DNA of 64,000 nucleotides from Acinetobacter sp. WU_MDCI_Axc73 (GCF_025562455.1 NZ_JAHPRO010000003.1:124001-188000), one strand, 5' to 3'. Counted from the stretch's first letter, positions 35,127-45,221 are shown. A program made the numbers and translations. Notes: generated from the sequence alone by a model not told the origin.

Positions 35127-35176
35127 AATAACTCTTTATGTCTTAAAGAGTTATTTTTATGTCTTAAAGAGTTATT
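35127..35176. terminator. Bidirectional terminator with duplicated arm
   Basis: The left arm AATAACTCTTTA (35127-35138) pairs with TAAAGAGTTATT at 35144-35155, followed by T5. The right arm with its T-tract is duplicated 21 bases further on (35165-35176). Either copy can pair with the left arm. It lies between lapA and a convergent small ORF. Confidence 0.8.
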
Positions 35177-35178
35177 TT

Positions 35179-35373
35179 TTATGGTAAATCTATAGCTCTC
35201 AATATAGCAGTCACTCCAACTGCGATCATAATTACAGCAGTCAAATATTTGAAGCGCTCGATGATGCTATACGTACCATCTTGATTTCTGAACAAAGATA
35301 GATCAGATAGATTCTGTGACTTGGCTTTTTTCATAAAAGCCATATTCCTGCTTTGTTGAATGCGTGAATCCAT
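35179..35373 (-). CDS. Small single-helix membrane protein, hypothetical
   Basis: A possible 64-residue protein with one C-terminal membrane helix (YLTAVIMIAVGVTAILRAI) preceded by a basic/polar N-terminus. Not recognised. The start is uncertain: ATGs at 35373, 35343 and 35334 are in frame, the second preceded by AGGA at short distance. It ends next to the terminator shared with lapA and is transcribed away from pyrF. A membrane helix and the adjacent terminator argue that it is real, but this is weak evidence. Confidence 0.45.
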   Translation of the reverse strand: MDSRIQQSRNMAFMKKAKSQNLSDLSLFRNQDGTYSIIERFKYLTAVIMIAVGVTAILRAIDLP

Positions 35374-35411
35374 CTATAATTAGCCGAATTTAAAGCTGTG
35401 GAAATAGATTT

Positions 35412-36095
35412 GTGAGTATTATTGTTGCTTTGGACGCAAAGAGCCAATATGACGCTTTGAGTATTGCTGATCAGCTCGATCCATCACTTTGTCGTGTAAA
35501 AGTGGGTAAAGAGTTGTTTACTCATGATGGTCCACAAACGGTCAGAATTTTACAGGATCGCGGATTTGAGTTGTTTCTTGATCTTAAATTTCATGATATT
35601 CCGAATACGACTGCACAAGCGGTTTGTGCAGCGGCTAATTTAGGTGTATGGATGGTCAATGTCCACGCATCAGGCGGGCGTAAAATGATGGAAACTTGCG
35701 TTCAGCGCTTACAAGCAGGGAACTATCATACTCAATTAATCGCTGTTACAGTTCTCACCTCAATGGGAAGAGAAGATTTACGCGATATTGGTTTAGATGT
35801 AGAGCCATTTGAACAAGTTAAACGTTTAGCTCAATTGACTAAAGATAGCGGTTTGGATGGCGTGGTGTGTTCTGCGCAAGAAGCTAAAATGTTACGTGAG
35901 CAAATTGGTTCAGAGTTTTCTTTGGTGACTCCTGGGATTCGGCCAGAAGGTTCAAGTGCCGATGATCAGAAACGTATTGTGACACCCAAGCAAGCTATGC
36001 TTGATGGCGCAACTCATTTGGTGATTGGCCGTCCGATCACCAAAGCTGAAAATCCAAATGAGATGCTTAAAAGTATTTTGGCGTCACTCAACTAA
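35412..36095 (+). CDS. pyrF: Orotidine 5'-phosphate decarboxylase
   Basis: A 227-residue TIM-barrel enzyme that makes UMP from orotidine 5'-phosphate, the last step of de novo pyrimidine synthesis. It shows [23 protein letters not shown], the catalytic [27 protein letters not shown] and VTPGIRPEG. The start is GTG, as read from the family's N-terminus. The stop overlaps the convergent lysO stop by four bases. Confidence 0.96.
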   Translation: MSIIVALDAKSQYDALSIADQLDPSLCRVKVGKELFTHDGPQTVRILQDRGFELFLDLKFHDIPNTTAQAVCAAANLGVWMVNVHASGGRKMMETCVQRLQAGNYHTQLIAVTVLTSMGREDLRDIGLDVEPFEQVKRLAQLTKDSGLDGVVCSAQEAKMLREQIGSEFSLVTPGIRPEGSSADDQKRIVTPKQAMLDGATHLVIGRPITKAENPNEMLKSILASLN

Positions 36096-37000
36096 ATCAT
36101 TAAAAAGAAACTAATGAGCAAGGGTGCAAGTAAACTTAATATAATCCCGCTCATCATGGCATGTGGTACATAATGTGTGCCACATGACTGTTTGACCATT
36201 GCTAATGTGACATCCATTGATGTTGCTCCCGCGCTTGAAATTGCAGAGCGAGGAAAACGCCAACCCAAGCAATACATTAACAAAATTGCAAAAATTTCTC
36301 TAAATAAATCAGTGAGTAAAGCAATTCCCCCTAATTCGGTTGAATGCAATTTAGTAAATAAGATTCCTGACATCGAATACCAACCATAACCTTGAGATAA
36401 AGCAATCACCTCATTTAAGCTATAGCCAGTTAAAAGCATAAAACAGAATAAAGCAGCAATCAGTGAACCAAATATCGCAGCCAAAGGTACAATCAATATT
36501 TTCCAACTAAGCCAAGTACGATCAAAATGGGTGTAAGCAAGTTCAACACCAATAAAACCTATAAAAACTAAAAGCAAATACCAGCTATTGAACAGCATAT
36601 TGATCTGAAAATGATGAACTATAAAGCCTAAAGCGGCTCCAAAACCAAGTGCAATAAAGGCATAACTGATGTTTTTCAATGCATTTAAAAACAAATGCAA
36701 AGAAATTGTTCCCTGTACACTGTCTCTATCTAATAATTTATAAGCAATCAAACACACAAAAAATGAAGTAATGGAAGACGATGCAGCAATTAAAAGAGCT
36801 GTAGGTAAAATCCGCGCAGGATGCTCTAAATGAGTTAAGGCTTGCGCAAATTCAAAAGCAACACTGATTAACAGTAAGTAAGAAAAGTAGGGGAGCGTTT
36901 TAAATATAAATTGGCGAATTTTTTGCTTTAAATGAGGTGCAATAAAATAGCCTAGACCAATTGCGATAAAAATTTGCACAATTAAAATAAGGGACTGCAT
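36092..37000 (-). CDS. LysO-type lysine exporter
   Basis: A 302-residue inner-membrane protein with about eight hydrophobic helices. The C-terminal half carries the LysO (DUF340, YbjE) signatures [53 protein letters not shown] and [16 protein letters not shown]. In E. coli LysO exports L-lysine and confers thialysine tolerance. The N-terminal half is less conserved. Family assignment is good; the substrate is inferred. It converges with pyrF. Confidence 0.8.
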   Translation of the reverse strand: MQSLILIVQIFIAIGLGYFIAPHLKQKIRQFIFKTLPYFSYLLLISVAFEFAQALTHLEHPARILPTALLIAASSSITSFFVCLIAYKLLDRDSVQGTISLHLFLNALKNISYAFIALGFGAALGFIVHHFQINMLFNSWYLLLVFIGFIGVELAYTHFDRTWLSWKILIVPLAAIFGSLIAALFCFMLLTGYSLNEVIALSQGYGWYSMSGILFTKLHSTELGGIALLTDLFREIFAILLMYCLGWRFPRSAISSAGATSMDVTLAMVKQSCGTHYVPHAMMSGIILSLLAPLLISFFLMI

Positions 37001-37046
37001 AAAATAAGTAGGTTAAATTTAACCTACTTATTATGATGATAAAAAA

Positions 37047-38603
37047 TTATGCAGCAACCCGTTTTTTATGATTTGTTCTATTTTGTCCAAGAAAGATATA
37101 GTCAGAGGCATTCGCAGTTCGGGTTTCTAACCAATATTTCCATGTATAGGTTGGCCATAAAGCGAAGTTTTTACCATCCGCAGCCTGATACCAACTGACA
37201 CATCCGCCAGACTGCCAGACTGTATTTTTTAGTTGCTGTTGAATTTTATAGTTAAATTGAGTTTGAACATCTGCTTTCACCTCAACAGCAAGTGTTTGTG
37301 TTTTATCTACCAAGTCGATCAGTTGAAGGATATAGTTAACTTGAGATTCGATCATAAAAATAACTGAATTATGTCCAAGCACTGTATTTGGACCGAGAAG
37401 CTGAAATAAATTCGGGAAACCAGCTGTCGTTATTCCATAATAACTTTCTGGTCCATTTTTCCAAGCTTCTTTGAGTTCTTGATGACTTTTACCAAAACAT
37501 TCAAAATGCTTCAGATAAATACGCGGATCTGTAATAAAGCCCGTTCCATAAATCAGACAGTCGATCTGCCTTTGCTTACCATCTTTGGTCACGATGGCAT
37601 TTTTTGTAATTTCTTGAATTCCATCGGTCACTAGCTCGACATTTTTGCGATTAAAAGTTGGAAAATATTGATTTGAGATCAAAATACGTTTACAACCCAT
37701 CACAAAATCTGGGGTCAGTTTCTTCGCAAGTGTTTTATCTTTTACCTGAAATCGAATAAAAGCTTCTGCAAGTTTTTGTCCATATTTCATAATTTGTGGT
37801 TGGACAATGGGTATAACTCGCGATTCATTACTCCAGTATAGTCTCGCACGATGAACATGACGATAAATTTTTGATTTTTTAAATAATAATTTACTTAAGT
37901 TTGAATATTGACGCTCGTCTCTAGGAATGACCCACGCTGCTGTACGTTGAAATACATACAGTTGTTCCACTTGTTTTGCAATTTCAGGAATGTATTGAAT
38001 CGCGCTGCCGCCTGTTCCAATTGACGCAACATTTTTACCTTTTAAGTCGTAATCGTGATCCCATTTTGATGAATGAAATACTTTACCTTGGAAGTTTTCA
38101 ATCCCTTTAATATGTGGGATTTGTGGAACATGTAAAGGACCTGAGGCAAAAATTACAAATTGTGCTTCAAGGGGCTCATGCTCTTTAAATGAGATGGTCC
38201 AGATAAATCGTTGTTCATCATATTCTGCACGGGTAACCTCATGCTCAAATTGGCAGTATTCTTTAAGGTGAAATTGCTCAGTAATATCCTGAATATATGA
38301 AAAAATTTCGCCCGCTTCGGCATAACGTTTAGACCAATTGTCTTTGGGTGCAAATGAAAGTGAATACATGTGTGATTGGACATCGCAAGCCGCACCGGGA
38401 TATTGGTTTTCTCGCCAAGTTCCACCTACATCTTTAGTTTTTTCCAAAATTACAAAATCACGAATATTGTTTTGTAGAAGACGAATTGCCATTGCAAGTC
38501 CACCAAAACCCGCACCGATAATTGCAACTTTTGTTTTTTGAATCGCATTGATTGAGGAATCTTGCATAAAATTCATCCGATAATGAAATAATGATCTATT
38601 CAT
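37047..38603 (-). CDS. Baeyer-Villiger-type flavin monooxygenase
   Basis: A 518-residue FAD- and NADPH-dependent monooxygenase. The FAD motif is VAIIGAGFGGLAMAIRLL (GxGxxG at 30-35). The fingerprint FQGKVFHSSKWD at residues 171-182 fits FxGxxxHxxxW(P/D) of type I Baeyer-Villiger enzymes, and the NADPH motif ASIGTGGSAIQ follows near 193-203. Such enzymes turn ketones into esters or lactones; the substrate is unknown. ATGs at 38576 and 38567 are alternative starts nearer the FAD fold. It is divergent from an AraC-type regulator, which probably controls it. Confidence 0.87.
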   Translation of the reverse strand: MNRSLFHYRMNFMQDSSINAIQKTKVAIIGAGFGGLAMAIRLLQNNIRDFVILEKTKDVGGTWRENQYPGAACDVQSHMYSLSFAPKDNWSKRYAEAGEIFSYIQDITEQFHLKEYCQFEHEVTRAEYDEQRFIWTISFKEHEPLEAQFVIFASGPLHVPQIPHIKGIENFQGKVFHSSKWDHDYDLKGKNVASIGTGGSAIQYIPEIAKQVEQLYVFQRTAAWVIPRDERQYSNLSKLLFKKSKIYRHVHRARLYWSNESRVIPIVQPQIMKYGQKLAEAFIRFQVKDKTLAKKLTPDFVMGCKRILISNQYFPTFNRKNVELVTDGIQEITKNAIVTKDGKQRQIDCLIYGTGFITDPRIYLKHFECFGKSHQELKEAWKNGPESYYGITTAGFPNLFQLLGPNTVLGHNSVIFMIESQVNYILQLIDLVDKTQTLAVEVKADVQTQFNYKIQQQLKNTVWQSGGCVSWYQAADGKNFALWPTYTWKYWLETRTANASDYIFLGQNRTNHKKRVAA

Positions 38604-38734
38604 AATCAGTTTAATGAATTATCGAAGCCAGAAACATGATTCGATCGACACCAAAATTGATAGATTCGGCAATTAATTTTATTGCTGCTGTATAGTACAA
38701 CTTACACTACAATAGTGGAAAAATAGAACTCCGA

Positions 38735-39745
38735 ATGAAGCGATCAATACTGGGTCTAATGTATTTAATACAGGGAATGCGTAATTCTGGTATTGATGTC
38801 GATTCACGTTTGGCAAATATTGGGATTCGGGTAGATGCCCTTAATCCACATTCTATTATTCACGATAGTCTGGAATGGGATATCCAGCATATTATTGGTC
38901 AGGATGTTCCTTCTGAACAAGGTCTATATATTGGACAGCACTACGCACTGGCAGGTTATGGACCCTTATTAATGTTATTGGTCACTGCTGATAGTATTCG
39001 TCATGCCATTTATAAAGGTATTGAATATCAAAGTCTCACGCATTTGTTTGGACAACTAAGTCTAGATGAACAAGATGGATATGCTTCATTAGTTTACTTA
39101 CCCATTGATTTAAATACTGAAATGGGGCGCTTAAGAGCTCAATGTGAAATATCGGGTACTTACAAATTTATTTTAGATATTTATAAAATGATGGGGTTGG
39201 AGGCACCTGAAATTAGAGTGGATTTGCCATTCCCACAGCCGCAAAATTTAAATATGCTAACCCATTATCAGCATTATTATGGCAATAATTTGCATTTTAA
39301 TGCAGATCATGCAGTTTTTAGTTTGAATGAAGCGGTATTAGATGTAAAAATCCCATCTGCGGATATCATTACTCATCGCGTCTATGAAACTAAATGTCTA
39401 GATGAGATAAAACGTTTAGATGATGAGGCAACACAGCAATCCGATCTGGTACAGCGTGTGCATAACTATCTCGAATTACAACAGGGCGTTATTCCCACCA
39501 TGGCGGAAACGGCAATTGCACTTCAGATTCCTGAGCGAACGCTGCGGCATCAATTGCAACAACTGAATACGAGTTATAAACAAATTCGTGAGCAGTTAAT
39601 TAAAACTAAGGCATTAAAGCTTATGGAATATAAGGAATATTCAATCGAAGTCATTGCAGAATTACTGGGCTATTCAGAACCCGCTGCATTTAATCATGCC
39701 TTTAAACGCTGGTTTGGACAAAGTCCAAGACAGTATGGAAAATAG
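38735..39745 (+). CDS. AraC-family regulator with Arabinose_bd-type domain
   Basis: A 336-residue transcription factor. The N-terminal domain (about 20-200, with SEQGLYIGQHYALAGYGPLL) is of the type seen in OruR/ArgR-like AraC regulators. The C-terminal double helix-turn-helix contains ALQIPERTLRHQLQQLNTSY and IAELLGYSEPAAFNHAFKRW, followed by FGQSPRQY. It faces the monooxygenase gene across 131 bases and is a good candidate for its activator; the inducer is unknown. Confidence 0.9.
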   Translation: MKRSILGLMYLIQGMRNSGIDVDSRLANIGIRVDALNPHSIIHDSLEWDIQHIIGQDVPSEQGLYIGQHYALAGYGPLLMLLVTADSIRHAIYKGIEYQSLTHLFGQLSLDEQDGYASLVYLPIDLNTEMGRLRAQCEISGTYKFILDIYKMMGLEAPEIRVDLPFPQPQNLNMLTHYQHYYGNNLHFNADHAVFSLNEAVLDVKIPSADIITHRVYETKCLDEIKRLDDEATQQSDLVQRVHNYLELQQGVIPTMAETAIALQIPERTLRHQLQQLNTSYKQIREQLIKTKALKLMEYKEYSIEVIAELLGYSEPAAFNHAFKRWFGQSPRQYGK

Positions 39746-39831
39746 CATCAATGCTATAATCCAAAGTTCTATTTTCACGCATCGAATCTTCGATATACTT
39801 TTTCTACAAATACTGAAAGCAAATAAACGAC

Positions 39832-40977
39832 ATGACAAACATTCATTCTCCTCATGGGACAGCGTTTACACCTTTATCTCCTGCAGAACGTTATGCACAA
39901 GCATTATCTTCAGGACAATTTATGCCTGATGAAGCTCAGGCACAGGCTGTACATGAATTAGAACGGGTTTGGCAGGATTTAATGAGTCGTTATAAAGCTT
40001 CAAAAAAAGCATTTCGCCGTTTCCGTCGCCAAACTGCGCCACGAGGCGTGTATATGTGGGGTGGTGTAGGGCGTGGTAAAACATGGCTGATGGATCAATT
40101 TTATGATTCTGTTCCATTTCGCCGTAAAACTCGCATGCATTTTCATCATTTTATGCAACATGTGCATCGTGAGCTAAATCGTTTGTCTGGTCAGCGCAAT
40201 CCCTTGGATTTAGTTGCAGATCAAATCTATAAAGATGCAGTTGTGATTTGTTTTGACGAATTTTTTGTATCCAATGTCACGGATGCCATGATTCTAAGCG
40301 ATTTATTCCAAAAGTTGTTTGCACGCGGTATCACCTTAATTGCAACTTCAAATATTGCCCCAGATGGTTTGTACAAAAATGGTATTCATCGAGATCGTTT
40401 TTTACCTGCAATTGAACAGGTAAAAAAGAATTGTATGGTATTAAATGTAGATGCAGGTGTCGATTACCGTTTGCGTGTACTTAAGCAAGCGCAACTGTTT
40501 AAGTATCCTCTTACTGATGATACCAAAATCTGGATGGCACAACGTTTTAAAGCCATTACCCAAACACAAGCTTACTCTGATGAACCGATTACGATAAATC
40601 ATCGTATTGTAGAAACGTTAGGCCATACGGATGATGTGCTTTGGTGTGAGTTTTCGGAGCTTTGCTTTAAACCGCGCAGTCCGGCAGATTTTATTGAAAT
40701 TGCAAACTTATACAATACGGTTTTGGTGAGTAACGTTCCGCATTTAACCGATACTTTATCTGAAGGTGTACGTCGTTTTATTTATCTGGTAGATGAATTC
40801 TATGATCGTGGTGTCAAATTACTTTTGACTTCACAGGATTCTATTATTGATTTATATCAAGGTGAAAAATTGGCTTTTGAAATTGAACGTACTCGTTCTC
40901 GCTTGCTAGAAATGCAATCTGATGAATATTTACATTCTGAACACACCCAGATTCATCAAGCAGCAGAAAACAGCTAA
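39832..40977 (+). CDS. zapE: Cell-division ATPase ZapE (AFG1-like)
   Basis: A 381-residue AAA-type ATPase. It shows Walker A GGVGRGKTWLMDQFYDSVPF, then MHFHHFMQHVHREL, Walker B VICFDEFFVSNVTDAMIL, IATSNIAPDGLYKNG and the C-terminal DEFYDRGVKLLLTS. ZapE interacts with the Z ring in E. coli and is needed under some growth conditions. A strong terminator follows the stop codon. Confidence 0.93.
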   Translation: MTNIHSPHGTAFTPLSPAERYAQALSSGQFMPDEAQAQAVHELERVWQDLMSRYKASKKAFRRFRRQTAPRGVYMWGGVGRGKTWLMDQFYDSVPFRRKTRMHFHHFMQHVHRELNRLSGQRNPLDLVADQIYKDAVVICFDEFFVSNVTDAMILSDLFQKLFARGITLIATSNIAPDGLYKNGIHRDRFLPAIEQVKKNCMVLNVDAGVDYRLRVLKQAQLFKYPLTDDTKIWMAQRFKAITQTQAYSDEPITINHRIVETLGHTDDVLWCEFSELCFKPRSPADFIEIANLYNTVLVSNVPHLTDTLSEGVRRFIYLVDEFYDRGVKLLLTSQDSIIDLYQGEKLAFEIERTRSRLLEMQSDEYLHSEHTQIHQAAENS

Positions 40978-40999
40978 GCTCAAAAAATAATGACTGGTC

Positions 41000-41025
41000 A
41001 AGGCGTTCAAATTGAACGCCTTTTT
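41000..41025 (+). terminator. Intrinsic terminator of zapE
   Basis: A near-perfect palindrome, AAGGCGTTCAAATTGAACGC with the closing CTT, followed by a T run. It lies 22 bases after the zapE stop. Confidence 0.92.
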
Positions 41026-41359
41026 CATACGGAAAAACCTTGATAAAAGAATGTACAAATTTGTTTAAGCCTATGCTTCCAATAACCTGTTTTTTTGTTA
41101 TAACTATGGTTCATTATGAAAAGGAGTCGAATAGACTGTGCTGAACTTAAGTCTAATTTCGACATTTTAAAAATTTTATACACTGTAATTAGGTATCCGA
41201 CTCGCTGAAATGAGAGTTTTACTTTGCTAATTAAGAACAAACAAGATGGTTTGTTTTTGAAATGCTTGTTATTTAGCAGCGTGATATTACTATTCAGCCA
41301 AGTATAAATCGGTATACTTGAAACTCTTGTTATAAAAAGTAGCAACATCAGGAAAGACA
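41026..41359. other. Upstream region of glcB, no gene
   Basis: A 334-base AT-rich stretch between the zapE terminator and glcB. The reverse-strand frame that fills it shows no family similarity and no ribosome-binding site, so I treat the stretch as non-coding. It contains a short hairpin (AACAAAC...GTTTGTT near 41237-41258) and a 22-base palindrome described separately. AGGAAAG precedes the glcB ATG. The length suggests a regulated promoter with operators. Confidence 0.6.
41299..41320. promoter_or_regulatory. 22-base palindrome upstream of glcB
   Basis: Perfect arms CAAGTATA and TATACTTG are separated by AATCGG. The element ends 40 bases before the glcB ATG, in the region where a promoter or operator is expected. 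Its size and symmetry suit a dimeric repressor such as a GntR- or LysR-type protein; the regulator is unknown. Confidence 0.5.
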
Positions 41360-43522
41360 ATGACGGCACGTATTCAAAAAGGCAAGTTAGCGATTGCTAA
41401 AGAACTTTACGACTTTATCGAAAATGAAGCTCTACCAGTTTCAGGTTTGGACAGTGAAACTTACTGGAAAAACTTTGAGCAAGTCGTTGTTGATCTTAGT
41501 CCAAAAAACACGGCGCTTTTGGCAAAGCGTGATGAGTTACAGGCTAAAATTGACGAGTGGCACCGTAATAACAAATTTGAATTAGAAGCTTACAAAGCTT
41601 TCCTTACAGAAATTGGCTACTTATTACCAGAAGTAGACGATTTCAAGATTACCACTGAAAATGTAGATGAAGAAATTGCTTTGCTTGCAGGCGCACAATT
41701 GGTAGTACCTGTACGTAATGCACGTTATAGCCTGAATGCTGCTAATGCACGCTGGGGTTCTTTGTACGATGCACTATATGGTTTCGATGTAATTCCTGAA
41801 ACGGATGGTGCAGAAAAAGGCAAGGGCTATAATCCAGTGCGCGGTGAAAAGGTGATTGCTTTTGCTAAAAACTTCCTTGATCAAACATTTGCTTTAGCAC
41901 AAGGCTCACATGCCGATGCAACCAACTATGCAATTGAAAATAAAGCACTCGTAGTAACTTTAAAAGATGGTTCAAAAACCAAGCTTAAGCAAGAATCAGC
42001 TTTTGTTGGTTATAATGGTGAAGAAGTAGCACCAACCGAGGTGGTATTACTGAACAATGGTTTGCATGTCATTATTGAAATCGATGCTAATAGTCCAATT
42101 GGTAAAACAGATGCTGCTGGGGTCAAAGATTTAGTTCTGGAAGCTGCGGTTACCACTATTCAGGATTTAGAAGATTCAGTTGCGGCTGTAGATGCTGAAG
42201 AAAAAGTGGAAGGTTACCGTAACTGGTTAGGTCTCATGAAAGGTGATCTAACAGAGTCTATCGAGAAAAATGGTAAAACAGTGACACGTAAACTCAGTGA
42301 AGACCGTGTTATTAAGAATCTGATTGGCGGTACAACGACGTTGCATGGTCGTTCATTGATGCTTCTTCGTAATGTTGGGCATTTGATGACTAATCCCGCG
42401 ATTTTAGTGGATGGTAAAGAAATCTATGAAGGCATCATGGATGCCCTAGTAACGCCTTTGCTGACGATTCCAGATATTCGTGGTGAAAACACATTAAAGA
42501 ACTCGCGTAAAGGTTCGATGTATATCGTTAAGCCAAAAATGCATGGTCCAGAAGAAGTTGCATTTACGGTTGAATTGTTTGAGCGTGTAGAACAAGCATT
42601 AGGCTTGCCTGCAAAAGCTCTGAAAGTCGGTATTATGGATGAAGAACGTCGTACTTCTGTTAACCTGAAAAACTGTATTGCTCAGGCGAAAGACCGTACT
42701 ATCTTTATTAATACTGGTTTCATGGATCGTACTGGTGATGAAATCCATACCTTTATGGAAGCTGGTGCGTTTGTTCGTAAAGGTGAAATTAAAGGGCAAA
42801 AATGGTTCCCTGCTTACGAAAACCGTAATGTTATGATTGGTTTGCAGGCAGGTTTACATGGTAAAGCACAAATTGGTAAAGGCATGTGGCCAAAACCAGA
42901 TATGCTGTTAGACATGTATAAAACCAAAATTGAGCATCCAGAAGCAGGCGCAAGCTGTGCTTGGGTTCCATCTCCATCTGGTGCGGTGATTCATGCGATT
43001 CATTATCATCAATGTAATGTGTCTGAACGCCAAAAAGAGTTACTCAATACGCAAGCTTTACCGCTTGATGATTTGCTCACTCCACCGTTGGCTGAAAATA
43101 CCAATTGGACAGCTGATGAAATTACCAAAGAACTTGAAAACAACTGTCAAGGTATCTTAGGTTATGTGGTTCGTTGGGTTGATTTAGGTGTTGGTTGTTC
43201 TAAAGTTCCAGACATCAATGATGTAGGTTTGATGGAAGACCGTGCAACGCTTCGTATTTCTTCACAACACGTTGCGAACTGGTTACGTCACGGTATTGTG
43301 AGCAAAGAGCAAGTTGAGGAAGTTCTGAAGCGTATGGCGAAAGTGGTTGATGGTCAAAATGCGAATGATCCTGAATATACTGCAATGGCTCCAGCGTTTG
43401 ATGGTATTGCCTTTAAAGCAGCTTCTGATTTGATTTTCAAAGGTGCTGAGCAACCTTCAGGTTATACAGAGCCTTTACTACATGCAGCTCGTTTAAAATT
43501 GAAAGGTTATACAGGTGATTAA
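41360..43522 (+). CDS. glcB: Malate synthase G
   Basis: A 720-residue enzyme that condenses glyoxylate with acetyl-CoA to malate in the glyoxylate shunt or glycolate/glycine catabolism. The G isoform is recognised by length and by [55 protein letters not shown], the catalytic-region [17 protein letters not shown] and GAKxx-type C-terminus [12 protein letters not shown]. It stands as a single gene with its own regulatory region and terminator; isocitrate lyase is not in the window. Confidence 0.97.
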   Translation: MTARIQKGKLAIAKELYDFIENEALPVSGLDSETYWKNFEQVVVDLSPKNTALLAKRDELQAKIDEWHRNNKFELEAYKAFLTEIGYLLPEVDDFKITTENVDEEIALLAGAQLVVPVRNARYSLNAANARWGSLYDALYGFDVIPETDGAEKGKGYNPVRGEKVIAFAKNFLDQTFALAQGSHADATNYAIENKALVVTLKDGSKTKLKQESAFVGYNGEEVAPTEVVLLNNGLHVIIEIDANSPIGKTDAAGVKDLVLEAAVTTIQDLEDSVAAVDAEEKVEGYRNWLGLMKGDLTESIEKNGKTVTRKLSEDRVIKNLIGGTTTLHGRSLMLLRNVGHLMTNPAILVDGKEIYEGIMDALVTPLLTIPDIRGENTLKNSRKGSMYIVKPKMHGPEEVAFTVELFERVEQALGLPAKALKVGIMDEERRTSVNLKNCIAQAKDRTIFINTGFMDRTGDEIHTFMEAGAFVRKGEIKGQKWFPAYENRNVMIGLQAGLHGKAQIGKGMWPKPDMLLDMYKTKIEHPEAGASCAWVPSPSGAVIHAIHYHQCNVSERQKELLNTQALPLDDLLTPPLAENTNWTADEITKELENNCQGILGYVVRWVDLGVGCSKVPDINDVGLMEDRATLRISSQHVANWLRHGIVSKEQVEEVLKRMAKVVDGQNANDPEYTAMAPAFDGIAFKAASDLIFKGAEQPSGYTEPLLHAARLKLKGYTGD

Positions 43523-43538
43523 TTTGATCACATGTTAG

Positions 43539-43567
43539 TAAAAAGTCCCTACGGGGACTTTTTTTAT
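43539..43567 (+). terminator. Intrinsic terminator of glcB
   Basis: The stem AAGTCCC-TAC-GGGGACTT is followed by a run of T. It lies about 20 bases downstream of the glcB stop. Confidence 0.92.
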
Positions 43568-43621
43568 TGAAAAATAGAAAATCAGCATCATTTAAATATA
43601 GGGTTATCAAGATTTATTAAA

Positions 43622-44281
43622 ATGTGTGCAAATTTTAAGCCTTTAACTTATAGTCAACTTCAAGCCTTGAATTTACCTTCAATTCCTTTTGAATATTTGG
43701 AAGAAGTTTATCCTGCTTACACGACGCCTTTATTATTTAAGTCTGAATTGGGTTTGGAGTGGCGGGATGTAATGTTTGGTTTAGTGCCTAAATGGGCGAC
43801 TGATTTATCTTCCGCAAAAAGAACCTACAATGCGCGTAGTGAAACGTTATTACAACGTTCAAGCTTCTTTGAAGCTGCGACTAAGTGTAACTTTGGTGTT
43901 ATCCCTGTAACGGAATTTTATGAAGCGAAATACATTGATGGAAAACCACAACGTTGGTGTGTACGCCGTAAAGATGGACAAGCATTTTTCATTGCAGCAA
44001 TTTATGAAATTTGTCGATTAGATGGTGATATCATTCGTTCGGCAGCCATGATTACAATGGATGCCATAGACCACCCGATGATGAAAGAGTTTCACGAACC
44101 AGGAGATGTTAAACGATCCGTAATCGTGATTCCTTATGAACGTTTGCATGAGTGGCTTGATTTAAAAACACCTGACATACAAAGTTTTATAGAGGGCTTT
44201 CCTGTTGATGAGTTTGAGTGTATGCATGTACCACGTCAAACTGCTAAGAAAATATCACCACAATTAAACTTTTTTGATTAA
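43622..44281 (+). CDS. SRAP-family abasic-site-binding protein
   Basis: A 219-residue SRAP (YedK/HMCES) protein. Cys2, exposed after Met removal, forms the covalent link to abasic sites in single-stranded DNA. Family features are RTYNARSETL, a Glu in VTEFYEAKY, and a His in IDHPMMKEFHEPGDVKRSVI. The last two motifs deviate from the common FYEW and HDRMP forms, so this is a divergent subgroup. It stands alone and overlaps the convergent marR stop by four bases. Confidence 0.85.
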   Translation: MCANFKPLTYSQLQALNLPSIPFEYLEEVYPAYTTPLLFKSELGLEWRDVMFGLVPKWATDLSSAKRTYNARSETLLQRSSFFEAATKCNFGVIPVTEFYEAKYIDGKPQRWCVRRKDGQAFFIAAIYEICRLDGDIIRSAAMITMDAIDHPMMKEFHEPGDVKRSVIVIPYERLHEWLDLKTPDIQSFIEGFPVDEFECMHVPRQTAKKISPQLNFFD

Positions 44282-44742
44282 TGTGACAGATTTTTATAAA
44301 TCTGTTTTAAGTTTTCAATAGTTCTTTCCAGTTGAAGAGGAGTTAGGCCATCAAAAGACTGTTCTAGCACTTCACAGGTAATGTCATTAATCTTATAAAT
44401 CATTTCTTTACCCTTTTCAGTGAGTTCAACGCGAGTAATTCGTGCATCTTCAGGACAACAAAAGGTATTGACTAGCCCTTCATCTTTTAAACGGTAAACG
44501 ATTTTGGTGGTCGTGGACATCTTTGAAATGATCATCTCTGACAAATCTGAAACACTGGCTTTCGGTTTTGAATTCAATGCTAATAAAATACGCCGACGGG
44601 AATTATCCAAACCATATTTTTTTAGGACATTATCAATGTTTAAGACATACTGCGCATGAACTTGTGTAATCCAGAAATATGGAAACTCGTTAAAGTCATA
44701 AGACTCTACAGTTGGTAAAAACTTTGTATATTTTTTACTCAT
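44278..44742 (-). CDS. MarR-family transcriptional regulator
   Basis: A 154-residue winged-helix protein. The DNA-binding part is RRRILLALNSKPKASVSDLS followed by EMIISKMSTTTKIVYRLKDE and the wing ITRVELTEKGKEMIYKI. The N-terminal helix FPYFWITQVHAQYVLNIDNV contributes to the dimer. The ligand and targets are unknown. The 480-base gene-free region upstream, and its own promoter region with an inverted repeat, are possible binding sites. Confidence 0.88.
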   Translation of the reverse strand: MSKKYTKFLPTVESYDFNEFPYFWITQVHAQYVLNIDNVLKKYGLDNSRRRILLALNSKPKASVSDLSEMIISKMSTTTKIVYRLKDEGLVNTFCCPEDARITRVELTEKGKEMIYKINDITCEVLEQSFDGLTPLQLERTIENLKQIYKNLSH

Positions 44743-45118
44743 TTCAAAATTCCCAAGTGAGTGGATGTGTAATTATTGTTTCACTACCGTATTGTTCTAA
44801 AGCTGATGAATTAGCAGAACAATCATAATATTTTGCGATGTGGTTAGCAATATTTTTTGAATTTGTAGATTTATCCCACTGGGGAGGTTGTACTCAAAAT
44901 CATAAAATGATAATTTCTAATCGTGTTTATCTAACTGTAAAGTATCAATATTTTACATAAATTTTAGTAGTTCATTTATTTTTTTTAATGATGTACGGTA
45001 ATGATTAAAATTATTCGAGTAACTTACTATTTGATCAAGCTTAAAAAATTATAAACATTAATATAAGCTTAAAAAAATTAACCGATATACAAAAAAATAA
45101 TTACAAGTTGAAAAAGTT
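44743..45118. other. AT-rich intergenic region, divergent
   Basis: Very AT-rich DNA between marR and the terC leader. An interrupted inverted repeat, ATTGTTCT (44791-44798) with AGAACAAT (44815-44822), lies just upstream of marR. No credible gene or RNA gene was found. The downstream part leads into the terC leader described separately. Confidence 0.55.
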
Positions 45119-45193
45119 ATGCATAATAAAAACATCTTAGTTGAAAAGGGTATCCGTGAATGGATCCATCGCCGTGTAGGTTATTTTTATTGA
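45119..45193 (+). CDS. Possible 24-codon upstream ORF of terC
   Basis: ATG at 45119 opens a 24-residue frame containing VEKGIREWIHRRVGYFY and ending in TGA at 45191. It lies 28 bases before the terC ATG. The ribosome-binding site is weak (an A-rich stretch with GAAAAAG). It is too short to judge by composition. The basic, aromatic-ending peptide and its closeness to a Shine-Dalgarno-masking hairpin suggest a regulatory leader peptide, but this is speculative. Confidence 0.3.
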   Translation: MHNKNILVEKGIREWIHRRVGYFY

Positions 45194-45199
45194 TTTATT

Positions 45200-45214
45200 C
45201 TCAAGTATTTGAGG
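45200..45214 (+). promoter_or_regulatory. Hairpin covering terC Shine-Dalgarno
   Basis: CTCAA-GTAT-TTGAG (45200-45213) pairs with most of the GAGG (45211-45214) that serves the terC ATG at 45222. Folding would hide the ribosome-binding site and lower translation. Confidence 0.45.
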
Positions 45215-45221
45215 CGATCTA

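Noticed and set aside
41025..41369. 114-codon reverse-strand frame upstream of glcB
   Set aside because: It has no family similarity, no ribosome-binding site, overlaps the glcB start and covers the expected promoter and the 22-base palindrome.
45000..45221. yybP-ykoY Mn riboswitch before terC
   Set aside because: The conserved loop sequences of that riboswitch were looked for because of the gene family, but nothing matching was seen.
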